The notes beneath the pieces were generated by a model that did no database searches, was not told the origin of the DNA, and saw only the letters and a list, made by a program, of their open reading frames with translations. From the NCBI RefSeq assembly GCF_016820535.1, contig NZ_JADHDY010000013.1, positions 86,991-150,990 of the forward strand: a DNA stretch of 64,000 nt, written 5' to 3'. The position numbers were made by a program, and so were the translations under genes. Positions 26,027 through 34,159 of this stretch are shown one piece after another. The stretch comes from Sporosarcina beigongshangi. Lineage in GTDB: Bacteria > Actinomycetota > Actinomycetes > Actinomycetales > Micrococcaceae. Each line of letters opens with the position of its first letter. Positions within the stretch are counted from its first letter, which is position 1.

Positions 26027-26644
26027 ATGGGAACCATTTGTGTTGACATGTTCATCACCCTCGACGGCGTCTACCAGGGCCCGGGAGGCCCCGACGAAGA
26101 CCGCAGCGGCGGCTTCGATTTGGGCGGCTGGCAGGGAGCCTACATGGACGAAGAGTCGGGCCGTGCCATCAGTGCGGGCATCGACGGCATGGATGCCCTG
26201 CTGCTGGGCCGGCGCACCTACGACATTTTCGCCGGATACTGGCCGGCACTGGGCGACAGCAACCCCATTGCCGCAAAGTTCAACGCACTGCCGAAGTTCG
26301 TGGTGTCTCACTTGCCGGCGGCCCCCGCATGGAAAGGCACCACGGCACTCACCAGCATGGACGGCGTGGCCGGCCTCAAGGGGCAGTTCGAGAACATCCA
26401 CGTGGTTGGCAGCGGCGTGCTGGCCCGTGCGCTGCTCGACGCAGGTCTGGCCGACCGGCTCACGCTGTTCATGTACCCGTTGACACTGGGCCGGGGCAGG
26501 CGGCTGTTCGACGGGGAAACCGGTGTGCCCGCAGCATTTTCCCTGGCCCAGCCGCCGAAAGCCTTCCCCAAGGGCTGCGTGTCCCTCGTCTACGACCGCA
26601 CGGGTGCCCCGGTCACGGGCATCGACATGGGCCGGATGGGCTGA
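26027..26644 (+). CDS. Dihydrofolate-reductase-like (RibD C-terminal) protein
   Basis: A 205-residue DHFR-fold protein: MFITLDGVYQGPGG, then MDALLLGRRTYDIFAGYWP near residue 60, and HVVGSGVLARALLDAGLADRLTLFMYPLTLGRGRRLF. Members are NADPH-dependent reductases of unknown substrate, not true folate enzymes. An AAGGAG site lies 6 nt before the ATG. It converges on helR with a 1-bp gap. Confidence 0.88.
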   Translation: MGTICVDMFITLDGVYQGPGGPDEDRSGGFDLGGWQGAYMDEESGRAISAGIDGMDALLLGRRTYDIFAGYWPALGDSNPIAAKFNALPKFVVSHLPAAPAWKGTTALTSMDGVAGLKGQFENIHVVGSGVLARALLDAGLADRLTLFMYPLTLGRGRRLFDGETGVPAAFSLAQPPKAFPKGCVSLVYDRTGAPVTGIDMGRMG

Positions 26645-26645
26645 A

Positions 26646-29036
26646 TCAAGCCAGCACCACCAGTTCCTGCACCGCCCGGGTCATGGCCACGTAGCGGTCA
26701 ACGGCGCGGGTCGTGCCACCAGCACCAGCACCAGCACCAAAGGATTCAGGCTGCAACAGCACCACCAGGTCGAATTCCAGCCCCTTGGCCAGCACGGGCG
26801 TCAGGGTGCGCACGCGCGAACCGTCTGGACGTGTGCTTGTACCCTCGGCGCCGATGATGCAGACAGTGCCCTGAGCGTGGGCGGCCAGCCAGCCGTCCAC
26901 CACGGACGCCAGCTCAGACATGGCGCCGTGGCGCACTGGCAGGCCGCTGTTCCGGATGGACGTGGGCACATTGGCGTCCGGCATCGCCTCCCGGATCACC
27001 GGCGCCGCCTCCTCCATGACCTCCCGCGGCGTGCGGTAATTGACGCCAAGGCCGGCCAGCGACACATCGCCCAGTCCCACCCGGGCCAGCCTCTCCCCCC
27101 ACGATTCCGCAAAGCCGCCCCTCGCCTGCGCCCGGTCCCCCACCACCGTGAAGCTGCGCGACGGACACCGCGCCAACAGCATCTGCCACTGCGCATCGCT
27201 GAGTTCCTGGGCCTCGTCCACCACAATGTGCGCGAACGGCCCGGCCAGCGCGTCCGGTTCCGGCACGGGCACGGCCTCCTGCCCCAGCAGCTTGCCCGAC
27301 ATGTCGCCCCCGCGCAGCGAGGTCATGACCAGCAGCTCGGAGTCATCCGCGGCGATCAGTTCCTCCACCACCGTGTCCATCAACTCCTTTTCGGCACGCA
27401 CGACGGCGCGCTGCCGCCGCTTGCGCTGTTCTTCCTCCGGGTCGCCGAGCCGCCTCTTCGCAGCATCCAACAGGGGCAGGTCTTCGACAGTCCATGCCGC
27501 GGGATTCGCCCGTTGCAGAAGGCCAACCTCATCACGGTTCAGCCAGGGTGCGCACAACCGCAGGTATGCGGGAACCCGCCACAGGTCGCCCACAATGTCA
27601 GTGTGCTCCAGCAGCGGCCAGGCCCGGTTCAAGGTTTCCGCCAGCGCCCGGCTGCCGGCAGCGGCACGTCGGAAGGCGCCCGGGGCGGGCCGGGCGCCGT
27701 CGACCATGGACAGGGCCGGCATTTCGCTGCCGAAGGGTTCCCGGCCCTCCTCGTCGCCCTCCACGCCGTCCGGATCCCCGCCATCGGCGCGGAACTTGGC
27801 CTCGACAATGTCCAGCAGGGCGGTCCATATCTCCCCTCGTGCCTCGTTGTGCGGAATGCCGGCCGCGGGCGCGGAGAAGGCCTCGGCCCAGTCGGCAGGG
27901 GTGAGGCTGATGTCGGCCCACGGCGTTTCGACGAGCATGTGCCCGGCGGGCGGCTGCTCATGGAATTCAACGGCGGCGTCCAGCGCCTCAACCATGCCGA
28001 TGCTCGACTTGAGGCGGGCAACATTGGGGTCCTGCTCCGGTGCGGCCGCGGCACCCTCGGGGAGCAGGTGGCGCAGCGTGCAGCTTTGCACGCCGTCCTC
28101 GCCCAGGCTGGGCAGCACATCGGCGACGTAGTTGAGGAAGGGCTGGTGCGGGCCGACAAAAAGCACTCCGCCCGGGTGTCTGCCCACGCTCGCGTCGGCG
28201 TAGATCAGGTAGGCGGCCCTGTGGAGCGCCACGACCGTCTTGCCGGTGCCGGGACCGCCGTCGACCACCAGGGTGCCGCGGGACGGCGCCCGGATGATGG
28301 CGTCCTGGTCGGCGGCGATGGTGCCGAGGACGTCGTGCATGGTGGTGGCCCGGCTGCCGCCAAGGCTGGCGATGAACGCCGACAGGTCCTCCAGCGCAGC
28401 GTCCGAAGGGGCGTTGGCGCCGGCGGCACCACTGGTTCCGGAGGCGCCGTCGAGGGTGAACCGCTCATCCCAGTAGTCGGTGATGAACCCCTGCGACCAG
28501 CGGTAGCGGCGGCGCCCGGCCAGGCCCATGGGGTTGGCGTGGCTGGCACCGAAAAATGGTTCGGCGGCCGGCGCCCGCCAGTCGGTGAGCAGGCTGCCGC
28601 CTGCTGCACCGGTGAGGCCGAAACGGCCGATGTACAAGGGGGCTGCCCCGTCGGCGGGGTCGATCCGGCCCAGGCATGCATCCAGGCCGAACCGTTCGAG
28701 GGCACGCAGGCGGGAGGACAGGCGGCGGACCTCGACATCCCGTTCCACGGCCTCCTGCCCCATCCTGACCGGCTCCTTCCGGACTGCTTCGAGCCGGTCG
28801 GACAGCCGGCGCCGGGCCTGCGCGAGCGACTCGGACATGGCGGCAAAATGGAGCTCGTCGGAGGCCGTCAGGGCCGGGTGCGCCTTGGCTGCCCTGTCGG
28901 CTGGAAGCCGGAACGGGCTTTCCGCCTGAGAGACGGCTGCTTCGGCGGCAGGGTCCGGTCCGTCGGGGATGCAGTGGGAGTTGGCGGTTTCACTGTGGGC
29001 AGGTTTGGTTTCGGCGGGGTGGGAGTCAGCAGCCAT
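26646..29036 (-). CDS. helR: HelR-type RNA polymerase recycling ATPase
   Basis: A 796-residue superfamily 1 helicase-like ATPase of the HelD/HelR class, which removes stalled or rifamycin-bound RNA polymerase from DNA. An N-terminal coiled-coil segment near 60-115 (QARRRLSDRLEAVRKEPVRM) fits the arm that enters the secondary channel. Walker A is GGPGTGKTVVALHR near 262, Walker B FAHIVVDEAQELSD, then TVVGDRAQARGG; the last motif is AVDRYVAMTRAVQ. The start is set at ATG 29036 because GGAGG lies 8 nt upstream; ATGs at 29054, 29051 and 29090 are in frame. A palindrome resembling the rifamycin-associated element lies just upstream. Confidence 0.85.
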   Translation of the reverse strand: MAADSHPAETKPAHSETANSHCIPDGPDPAAEAAVSQAESPFRLPADRAAKAHPALTASDELHFAAMSESLAQARRRLSDRLEAVRKEPVRMGQEAVERDVEVRRLSSRLRALERFGLDACLGRIDPADGAAPLYIGRFGLTGAAGGSLLTDWRAPAAEPFFGASHANPMGLAGRRRYRWSQGFITDYWDERFTLDGASGTSGAAGANAPSDAALEDLSAFIASLGGSRATTMHDVLGTIAADQDAIIRAPSRGTLVVDGGPGTGKTVVALHRAAYLIYADASVGRHPGGVLFVGPHQPFLNYVADVLPSLGEDGVQSCTLRHLLPEGAAAAPEQDPNVARLKSSIGMVEALDAAVEFHEQPPAGHMLVETPWADISLTPADWAEAFSAPAAGIPHNEARGEIWTALLDIVEAKFRADGGDPDGVEGDEEGREPFGSEMPALSMVDGARPAPGAFRRAAAGSRALAETLNRAWPLLEHTDIVGDLWRVPAYLRLCAPWLNRDEVGLLQRANPAAWTVEDLPLLDAAKRRLGDPEEEQRKRRQRAVVRAEKELMDTVVEELIAADDSELLVMTSLRGGDMSGKLLGQEAVPVPEPDALAGPFAHIVVDEAQELSDAQWQMLLARCPSRSFTVVGDRAQARGGFAESWGERLARVGLGDVSLAGLGVNYRTPREVMEEAAPVIREAMPDANVPTSIRNSGLPVRHGAMSELASVVDGWLAAHAQGTVCIIGAEGTSTRPDGSRVRTLTPVLAKGLEFDLVVLLQPESFGAGAGAGGTTRAVDRYVAMTRAVQELVVLA

Positions 29037-29101
29037 GTCCAGGGCCTCCATCATGATTTCGCTCGGGTTTTCTTCGGTGCAGCCACCCATTGTGCGCCCT
29101 T

Positions 29102-29128
29102 CAGGGGGCCTTGCGGCAAGGCCCCCTG
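29102..29128. promoter_or_regulatory. Rifamycin-associated-element-like palindrome upstream of helR
   Basis: Perfect 11-bp arms, CAGGGGGCCTT (29102-29112) and AAGGCCCCCTG (29118-29128), flank GCGGC. The core GGGGC..TTGCGGCAA..GCCCC matches the rifamycin-associated element as I remember it: a short G/C palindrome centred on TTGCGGCAA upstream of rifamycin-inducible genes. It lies 66 bp before the helR start chosen here. It could alternatively be a terminator for the oxidoreductase gene ending at 29154, but no T tract follows. Confidence 0.7.
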
Positions 29129-29153
29129 CCCGGGATAAACTGAAAATGAGGGA

Positions 29154-30005
29154 TCATGCGGCCGCCGCGTTTCCGCGGGCTCCGGCCCTGGCTGCTTCCT
29201 TGGTGCCGGCCCGATTTTCGGCCAGGAACCCCTCCCATGTCCGCCCGCCCACGGCGCGGTCCCGTGCAAGGTTTGCGCCATTCCGCTGCGCCTTGGCCGC
29301 CTTGCCGGGGATGTGGACAGGCAGCACCGGGCGCCGGCGCCCAACAGCCCGGATGTAGCCTTTAAGCAGTTCTTCCATGGGAAAGACCCCGGGGCCGCCG
29401 ATGGCGGGCACCATGCCTGCCGGTTCGCCCAGCGCCAGTTCCACGAGCCTTTCCGCCACGTCGCGCACGTCGACCGGCTGGTACCGGAAACCGGCGAACG
29501 AGGGCATGACAGGCAGCTTCATTCCCATGTCGGCAAACGCGGCAATGAAGTCGTTGAACTGGGTGGCGCGCAGGATGGTCCACGGAATTCCCGCACCGGA
29601 AACGGCCAGCTCCCCCATGCGCTTCTCCTCAAAGTAGCCCAGCGTCGCCCGGTCGATGCGGCCTTGAAACGGCGTCGTGTCGGCACCAACCACGGAAATG
29701 TAGAGCAGGTGGCGTGCGTTCCCGGCCCGCTTCAGGGCATCGACCAGTCGGTCAGCCTTGGTCGCATCGCCCTTGGCACTGCCGGCGGCGTGGATGACGG
29801 TTTCAATTCCCGCCACGGCGGCGTCGACCCCTTCACCAGTGGACAGGTCGCCAATCATGCGCTCGACACCGGTGCCGCCGCCGGCCCCGCCTGCACCTGC
29901 TGTGCGGCTCAATACCCGCACCGTCCTTCCGGCCTCGCGCAGCCGGGGCACCAGCTCCCTGCCCAGCGTGCCAGTTCCACCCGTGGCTAAGATGGGAAGT
30001 TCCAT
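29154..30005 (-). CDS. NAD(P)H-binding atypical SDR / NmrA-like oxidoreductase
   Basis: A 283-residue Rossmann protein: ILATGGTGTLGRELVPRLREAGRTVRVLSR at the N-terminus, HLLYISVVGADTTPF and IPWTILRATQFNDFIAAFADMG further on. This is the epimerase/NmrA-like type, which often senses or uses NADPH. The start ATG has GGAG 8 nt upstream. It diverges from an ECF41 sigma factor; oxidoreductases of this kind are a standard ECF41 neighbour and target. The promoter motif at 30083-30109 points to this gene. Confidence 0.9.
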   Translation of the reverse strand: MELPILATGGTGTLGRELVPRLREAGRTVRVLSRTAGAGGAGGGTGVERMIGDLSTGEGVDAAVAGIETVIHAAGSAKGDATKADRLVDALKRAGNARHLLYISVVGADTTPFQGRIDRATLGYFEEKRMGELAVSGAGIPWTILRATQFNDFIAAFADMGMKLPVMPSFAGFRYQPVDVRDVAERLVELALGEPAGMVPAIGGPGVFPMEELLKGYIRAVGRRRPVLPVHIPGKAAKAQRNGANLARDRAVGGRTWEGFLAENRAGTKEAARAGARGNAAAA

Positions 30006-30082
30006 GATTTACTCCACTTCCTGATTGGACGGCCGGGACGTTCCTGCCGCCATTTGGGCCCCGCAACAGGGTCTGCTTAATA

Positions 30083-30109
30083 GACACCGCACGTTGGAAG
30101 AATGTGACA
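30083..30109 (-). promoter_or_regulatory. ECF41-type promoter driving the SDR gene
   Basis: On the minus strand TGTCACA (30109-30103), 16 bp, then TGTC (30086-30083). The published ECF41 target motif is TGTCACA, about 16 bp, CGTC, so the -35 is exact and the -10 differs at one base. It lies between the sigma gene and the SDR gene and points at the SDR, with a leader of about 70 nt. Confidence 0.75.
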
Positions 30110-30111
30110 GC

Positions 30112-31056
30112 ATGGCCAGGCCCGACTTGTTCACCACCGAATTCGAGGCGCGGCGCACCAGGCTGCAGGGCGTCGCCTACCGCATGCTGGGATCCCTCAG
30201 CGAGGCCGAAGACGCCGTTCAGGACACTTGGCTGCGGGCCAGCAGGGCGGACCGGTCGAACGTTGAAAACCTCACGGCCTGGCTGACCACCATCGTGGGG
30301 CGCACCAGCCTGAACGCGCTCCGCACCCGGACCCGGTTGCGAGAGGACCCACTGGAATACGTCATGCCCGACCCCATTGTCGGCATGGCTGCCGACAGGG
30401 CGTCCTGCAGTCCCGCAGGCAGTGCATCCGGAAGCGCGTCCGGCAGCGGCCCCTCCCGGCCTGCGGCAGGCGACCCCGAAGGTCAGGCAATCCTCAGCGA
30501 CCACGTTGGCATGGCCCTGCAGGTGGTGCTGGAATCACTGGATCCGGACGAACGGCTCGCGTTCGTCCTGCATGACCTCTTCGCGGTGCCCTTCAACGAG
30601 ATCGCCCCGGTCATTGCCCGCACCACCGAGGCCGCCCGGCAGCTGGCCAGCCGGGCCCGCCGCCGGGTGCGCAGCCAGGCACCCGCCCCGGACACGGGAC
30701 TTGCCGCCCAGCGGAAGGTGGTGGACGCATTCTTCGCAGCCGCGCGGAACGGCGACCTGGAGACGCTCATCGCCATCCTGCATCCGGACGCGGTGTTCCG
30801 CGCGAGCGGGCTGACGGCCAAGCCGCTGGTTCTGCGCGGCGGCCCCAAGGTGGCCGGAAACGCAGGCATGTTCGGACCGGGCTCCCCGCCCTACCGGCAT
30901 GTCGTGGTCAATGGTGCCGCCGGGGTCATCACCGCCAGGGACGGACGCGTCGTGTCCGTCACGGCCTTCACCGTCGTGGGAGGACGCATCGTCGCGGTGG
31001 ACGTGCTGGCAGATCCGCTGCGTCTCGCGGCGCTCAACCTGGCCGCCGCGGGCTGA
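30112..31056 (+). CDS. sigJ: ECF41-family sigma factor (SigJ-like)
   Basis: A 314-residue sigma factor. Region 2 is LFTTEFEARRTRLQGVAYRMLGSLSEAEDAVQDTWLR. Region 4 is near 140-200 (DERLAFVLHDLFAVPFNEIAPVIARTTEAARQLASRARRR). A C-terminal SnoaL-like domain (VVDAFFAAARNGDLETLIAILHPDAVFR) acts in ECF41 as a built-in anti-sigma/ligand module. The linker VMPDP stands where ECF41 proteins have WLPEP. A Gly/Ser-rich insert lies near 100-120. The start ATG 30112 is 3 bp from the divergent promoter's -35 box, so the two are tightly linked. Confidence 0.9.
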   Translation: MARPDLFTTEFEARRTRLQGVAYRMLGSLSEAEDAVQDTWLRASRADRSNVENLTAWLTTIVGRTSLNALRTRTRLREDPLEYVMPDPIVGMAADRASCSPAGSASGSASGSGPSRPAAGDPEGQAILSDHVGMALQVVLESLDPDERLAFVLHDLFAVPFNEIAPVIARTTEAARQLASRARRRVRSQAPAPDTGLAAQRKVVDAFFAAARNGDLETLIAILHPDAVFRASGLTAKPLVLRGGPKVAGNAGMFGPGSPPYRHVVVNGAAGVITARDGRVVSVTAFTVVGGRIVAVDVLADPLRLAALNLAAAG

Positions 31057-31095
31057 CCCACGCGGCCTGCTTCCTGCTCCGAATCTGCTGTAAAC

Positions 31096-31641
31096 ATGGG
31101 CCGGAAAACAAGCACGCTGTGCGCCCTTGAGGGGCTGCCGCGGCCGGCGTCGGGCATCGTGAAGGTCGACGGCGTGGACTGTCAGGCGGATCCGTTGGCG
31201 GCCAAGGCCCGCATGGGCGTCCAGTTGCAGTCCTCCAGCTTCCAGGGCGAACTGAACATCGCCTGGATCGCCCGATGGCATGCCGGCCTGTACGGGGTCA
31301 AGCCGGGCCGGGAGCAGATTTCCGAGGGCCTGCCTGCGATCGGGTTCAGGGACGAAATCGGCAAAAGGCTCAAGCAGCTCTCCGGCGGCCAACAGCAGCG
31401 GCTCGCCTTGTTCATCGCCACCATCCACAACCCCCTGGTGTTGTTGCTGGACGAGCCGACGGCAGACCTGGACTCCCAGTCGCGGCGGAGCTTGTGGCGG
31501 CGCATCGGGAAATTGCGCGGTCACGGCAGGAGCATCCTGCTCACCACCCAATCCATGGAGGAGGCACAGGCCGTGGCCCACGGCGAGGTGACCCTGGAAG
31601 ACGTGTTCATCGGATTGACGGGAAGTGAGATCCATGACTGA
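31096..31641 (+). pseudogene. Degenerate ABC transporter ATPase
   Basis: An 181-codon remnant of a CcmA/DrrA-like ATPase. It begins inside Walker A, which has mutated from the expected NGAGKTTTL to NMGRKTSTL, so ATP binding is lost. Still visible are LEGLPRPASGIVKVDG, the signature LKQLSGGQQQRLALFIA and Walker B LLLDEPTADLD. An internal deletion follows TTQSMEEAQAV and joins directly to the C-terminal VTLEDVFIGLTG. The end overlaps the start of a permease remnant, as in intact pairs. Confidence 0.85.
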
Positions 31642-31980
31642 ACCCGCCACCCGCACACCCGCGGGCCGGGCCCTGTCCGCGGGTGTGAGCCGACTCCGTC
31701 GTCCTGCTGCGCAACCGGGGCTCCGTGGTATTGGGCATCGCGCTGCCCCCTGGTGATTCCCATCACCACCACACTGGGAAAGAACCCCGCCCGGCTTGGC
31801 AGCAGCACGCTCATCATCAGCCTTGCCGCGACATTGGGCCAGCCACGTCCTGCCTGCTCGGCTACAGCTTGTCCCTGGCCCACGACCGCGAGGTCGGCGT
31901 GCTTCAGCGGTTGCGACTCACGCCGGTCGCCACCTGGACCATCGTGGGCAGCCGCTGGTTCCGCTGGGAAAGCCGCTGAC
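31634..31980 (+). pseudogene. Frameshifted ABC-2 permease remnant
   Basis: The start ATG 31634 overlaps the ATPase stop and reads MTEPATRTPAGRALSAGVSRL. The reading then jumps frames: VVLGIALP in one, IPITTTLGKNPARLGSSTLIISLAA in a second, then GYSLSLAHDREVGVLQRLRLTPVATWTIVGSRW in the first. These are recognisable ABC-2 permease pieces with at least two frameshifts and no C-terminal half. Confidence 0.8.
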
Positions 31981-32027
31981 CACGCCCGAGCCAAGGCACG
32001 CGAGACGGCGGGTCCGGCGTCGTCCGG

Positions 32028-34106
32028 CTACTTTTTCGGCGTCTCGCCATACGGGTACCAGACCACGTCGTCGCCGACCTCATTGGTGTAGGCGGCACGG
32101 GGATTTTCCAGCTGCGCCGCGGTGAACTCCAGCTCGCCGGTGGCGCATTCCCCTTCATGCAGTGTGGTCCCACGCAACTGCCCGTCGCTGTCGACCAGCG
32201 CCGCGAACCCCTGGTCCTTGTTGAAGACCTTGAAATTTGCCGGCGAGACGCTGCGCTGGGTCTCGGGCGGCAGGTCCTTGGCCTTCGTGTCGGCTCCGGC
32301 GCAGAACTTGACCTGCACCGTTGCCCGGTCCGGAACGCCTTGGCCGTCTCCCGGCACGGTGCCCAGGCCCCAGACGGTGACCGTGCTGCCGTTGTGCAGC
32401 GTGGCCGTCCGGTCCATGGCCAGGCGCTCGGTCACGGCGTGGTCTGCGGAATTGTCGATGATGGTGGACCCGACGGTGATGGCGACCACCGCGGCAGGCA
32501 GCGCAAGCCACCAGAACCTGGCCCGCTTGTTGCGCTGGATGCGGCGCTGCAGCTTGGCCGGGTCCACGGTGCTTCTGAAGGCCAGGCGCGGCACGCCGGC
32601 CAGCCGGGCGTCGAGGAGCCCCCGTAATTTTTTGTCGTGGTGGAAAAGTGCGGGCTGGACCGTCAGCGTCCTGAGCTGACCGTCCACAATGACCAGGGTC
32701 CCGGCCTGGTCTTCCAGGACGGCCACGGCCGCCGCCGTGTCGACACCCTCGGTGATCCTGGCCCGCTGTCCGTGTCCTGCCTTCAGGCCGCCGATGCGAA
32801 GGCTGCCTTCACGGACTTCGAGGGAGTTGATCCATGAGGGCGGCGCCGACGGTTCCCACGTTTCCACGCACGCCTGATGGGTGATGCGCCCGACCCGGCT
32901 CTTGAACACCTGCGGACGGTCCGGCTCATATCCGGCCGAATCTGCCTCCTTGGCGTTGTCCAACCCGGCCGTTGCCGGGATGAAGTTCAGGTGCAGGCTG
33001 TCCACGGCGGCGTTGACGGCCTGCCGCAGCAGCGCCGCTGTCACTTCTTGCCAGGCGCCAAGGCCCATGAGCCGGCGTTCGCGCTCGATGCGGGGAGCCG
33101 CCGGTCCCGGGGCATCACCGAGGGCATCTTCGATCCACGCATCGGGGACCACGCCCAGGGACTTCCCGGCCTCCCGCAGGAGTTCGTGCCGGGCGGGTCC
33201 CTGAATGGCGGTTTCGGAGTGCACCACCACACAGTAGGCTGCACCGGCGCCGTACACCTCCAGGTGCACGCCTTCCCGGTAGCCGATGGTGTTGGCGGCC
33301 AGGGCGGACAACTGCCTGCACAGCAGTTCCGCCGCACTGAGGCCCGACGCCGATCGGGGAACCATCACCGAAAAAAGGACCCGGCCGCTGCTGGTGGGCG
33401 AGAGGCCCAGGGAATCATCGAGCATGGACGTGCCGTCCTTGCGGACGATCCTGGATGGACCGGCATCATGGTCCGAACCTGTCCAGGCAGGCGTGCCGTC
33501 GGCCCACCGCGTGCGTGGGGCCGGGCCGTCGTCGTCCTTTTCCATGTGAAACGGCGGGATCTCGATCCTGTCGATGGGGAACACCAGTCCCACGAGATAT
33601 CTTTCGGTGGTAAAAAAAACGGCGGGAACCTGCAAGGCAGACGGGTTGAGGCGGGCCAGCAGCGCGCCCGCACGCTCGTGGGCGTCGTCGGCGGTGGTTT
33701 GCAGCCACGCCAGTGCCGCGGCGTTGTACCCGGTCCGGCGCAGCAGGTCGGCAGGCCAGGGTGAGGCCTCCGGGCGCAGCGGCACGGTGGCCGCAGTGAC
33801 GGTTTCCCGAGTGAACAATGCCGGCAGGCGTCGCCACGCGGCAGACACCCCTTCAAGGACGCCGCGCAGTGTCAGCGTTGCGGTGTCCGTTCCGAGCTCT
33901 ACGCTGACCTCGGGCACAAAGGTGACGCCGTCGCCCACATCGACGGGCCGCGCCAGCTCCGCGCGAAGGGCGGCCAGGGCAAGCGACAGGGTCCCGGCAG
34001 ACTCAACTGCCTCGTCGAGCAGGCCGATGCCGAAGGTGACCCCGATGACAGCATGTGAATCGCCGGAATCAATCCAGTGCCAGTTCCGCCCGGTCCAAAC
34101 CGTCAT
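32028..34106 (-). CDS. Membrane-anchored protein with degenerate M16-like domain (unknown function)
   Basis: 692 residues. The N-terminal part (WIDSGDSHAVIGVTFGIGLLDEAVESAG, then VSVELGTDTATLTLRGV) has the layout of an insulinase/M16-type domain but lacks the HxxEH zinc motif. A long soluble middle follows. One membrane helix (FWWLALPAAVVAITVGSTII, 531-550) comes after a basic stretch (RRIQRNKRAR), then a 140-residue extracytoplasmic domain with two cysteines (about 602 and 654) that could form a disulfide. I cannot name the whole protein. GGGGAG lies 8 nt before the ATG. No partner gene is obvious. Confidence 0.75.
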   Translation of the reverse strand: MTVWTGRNWHWIDSGDSHAVIGVTFGIGLLDEAVESAGTLSLALAALRAELARPVDVGDGVTFVPEVSVELGTDTATLTLRGVLEGVSAAWRRLPALFTRETVTAATVPLRPEASPWPADLLRRTGYNAAALAWLQTTADDAHERAGALLARLNPSALQVPAVFFTTERYLVGLVFPIDRIEIPPFHMEKDDDGPAPRTRWADGTPAWTGSDHDAGPSRIVRKDGTSMLDDSLGLSPTSSGRVLFSVMVPRSASGLSAAELLCRQLSALAANTIGYREGVHLEVYGAGAAYCVVVHSETAIQGPARHELLREAGKSLGVVPDAWIEDALGDAPGPAAPRIERERRLMGLGAWQEVTAALLRQAVNAAVDSLHLNFIPATAGLDNAKEADSAGYEPDRPQVFKSRVGRITHQACVETWEPSAPPSWINSLEVREGSLRIGGLKAGHGQRARITEGVDTAAAVAVLEDQAGTLVIVDGQLRTLTVQPALFHHDKKLRGLLDARLAGVPRLAFRSTVDPAKLQRRIQRNKRARFWWLALPAAVVAITVGSTIIDNSADHAVTERLAMDRTATLHNGSTVTVWGLGTVPGDGQGVPDRATVQVKFCAGADTKAKDLPPETQRSVSPANFKVFNKDQGFAALVDSDGQLRGTTLHEGECATGELEFTAAQLENPRAAYTNEVGDDVVWYPYGETPKK

Positions 34107-34159
34107 GCCGCTCCCCGATCGCTACAAAGTTTCCTGGTCCGCGCACCGGGCCAAAGGTC

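Noticed and set aside
29102..29128. Palindrome as a plain terminator of the SDR gene
   Set aside because: No T tract on either strand, and its position and core fit a regulatory element before helR better; the terminator role cannot be fully excluded.
31096..31641. Functional ABC ATPase
   Set aside because: Walker A is mutated and an internal deletion removes the region after the H-loop.
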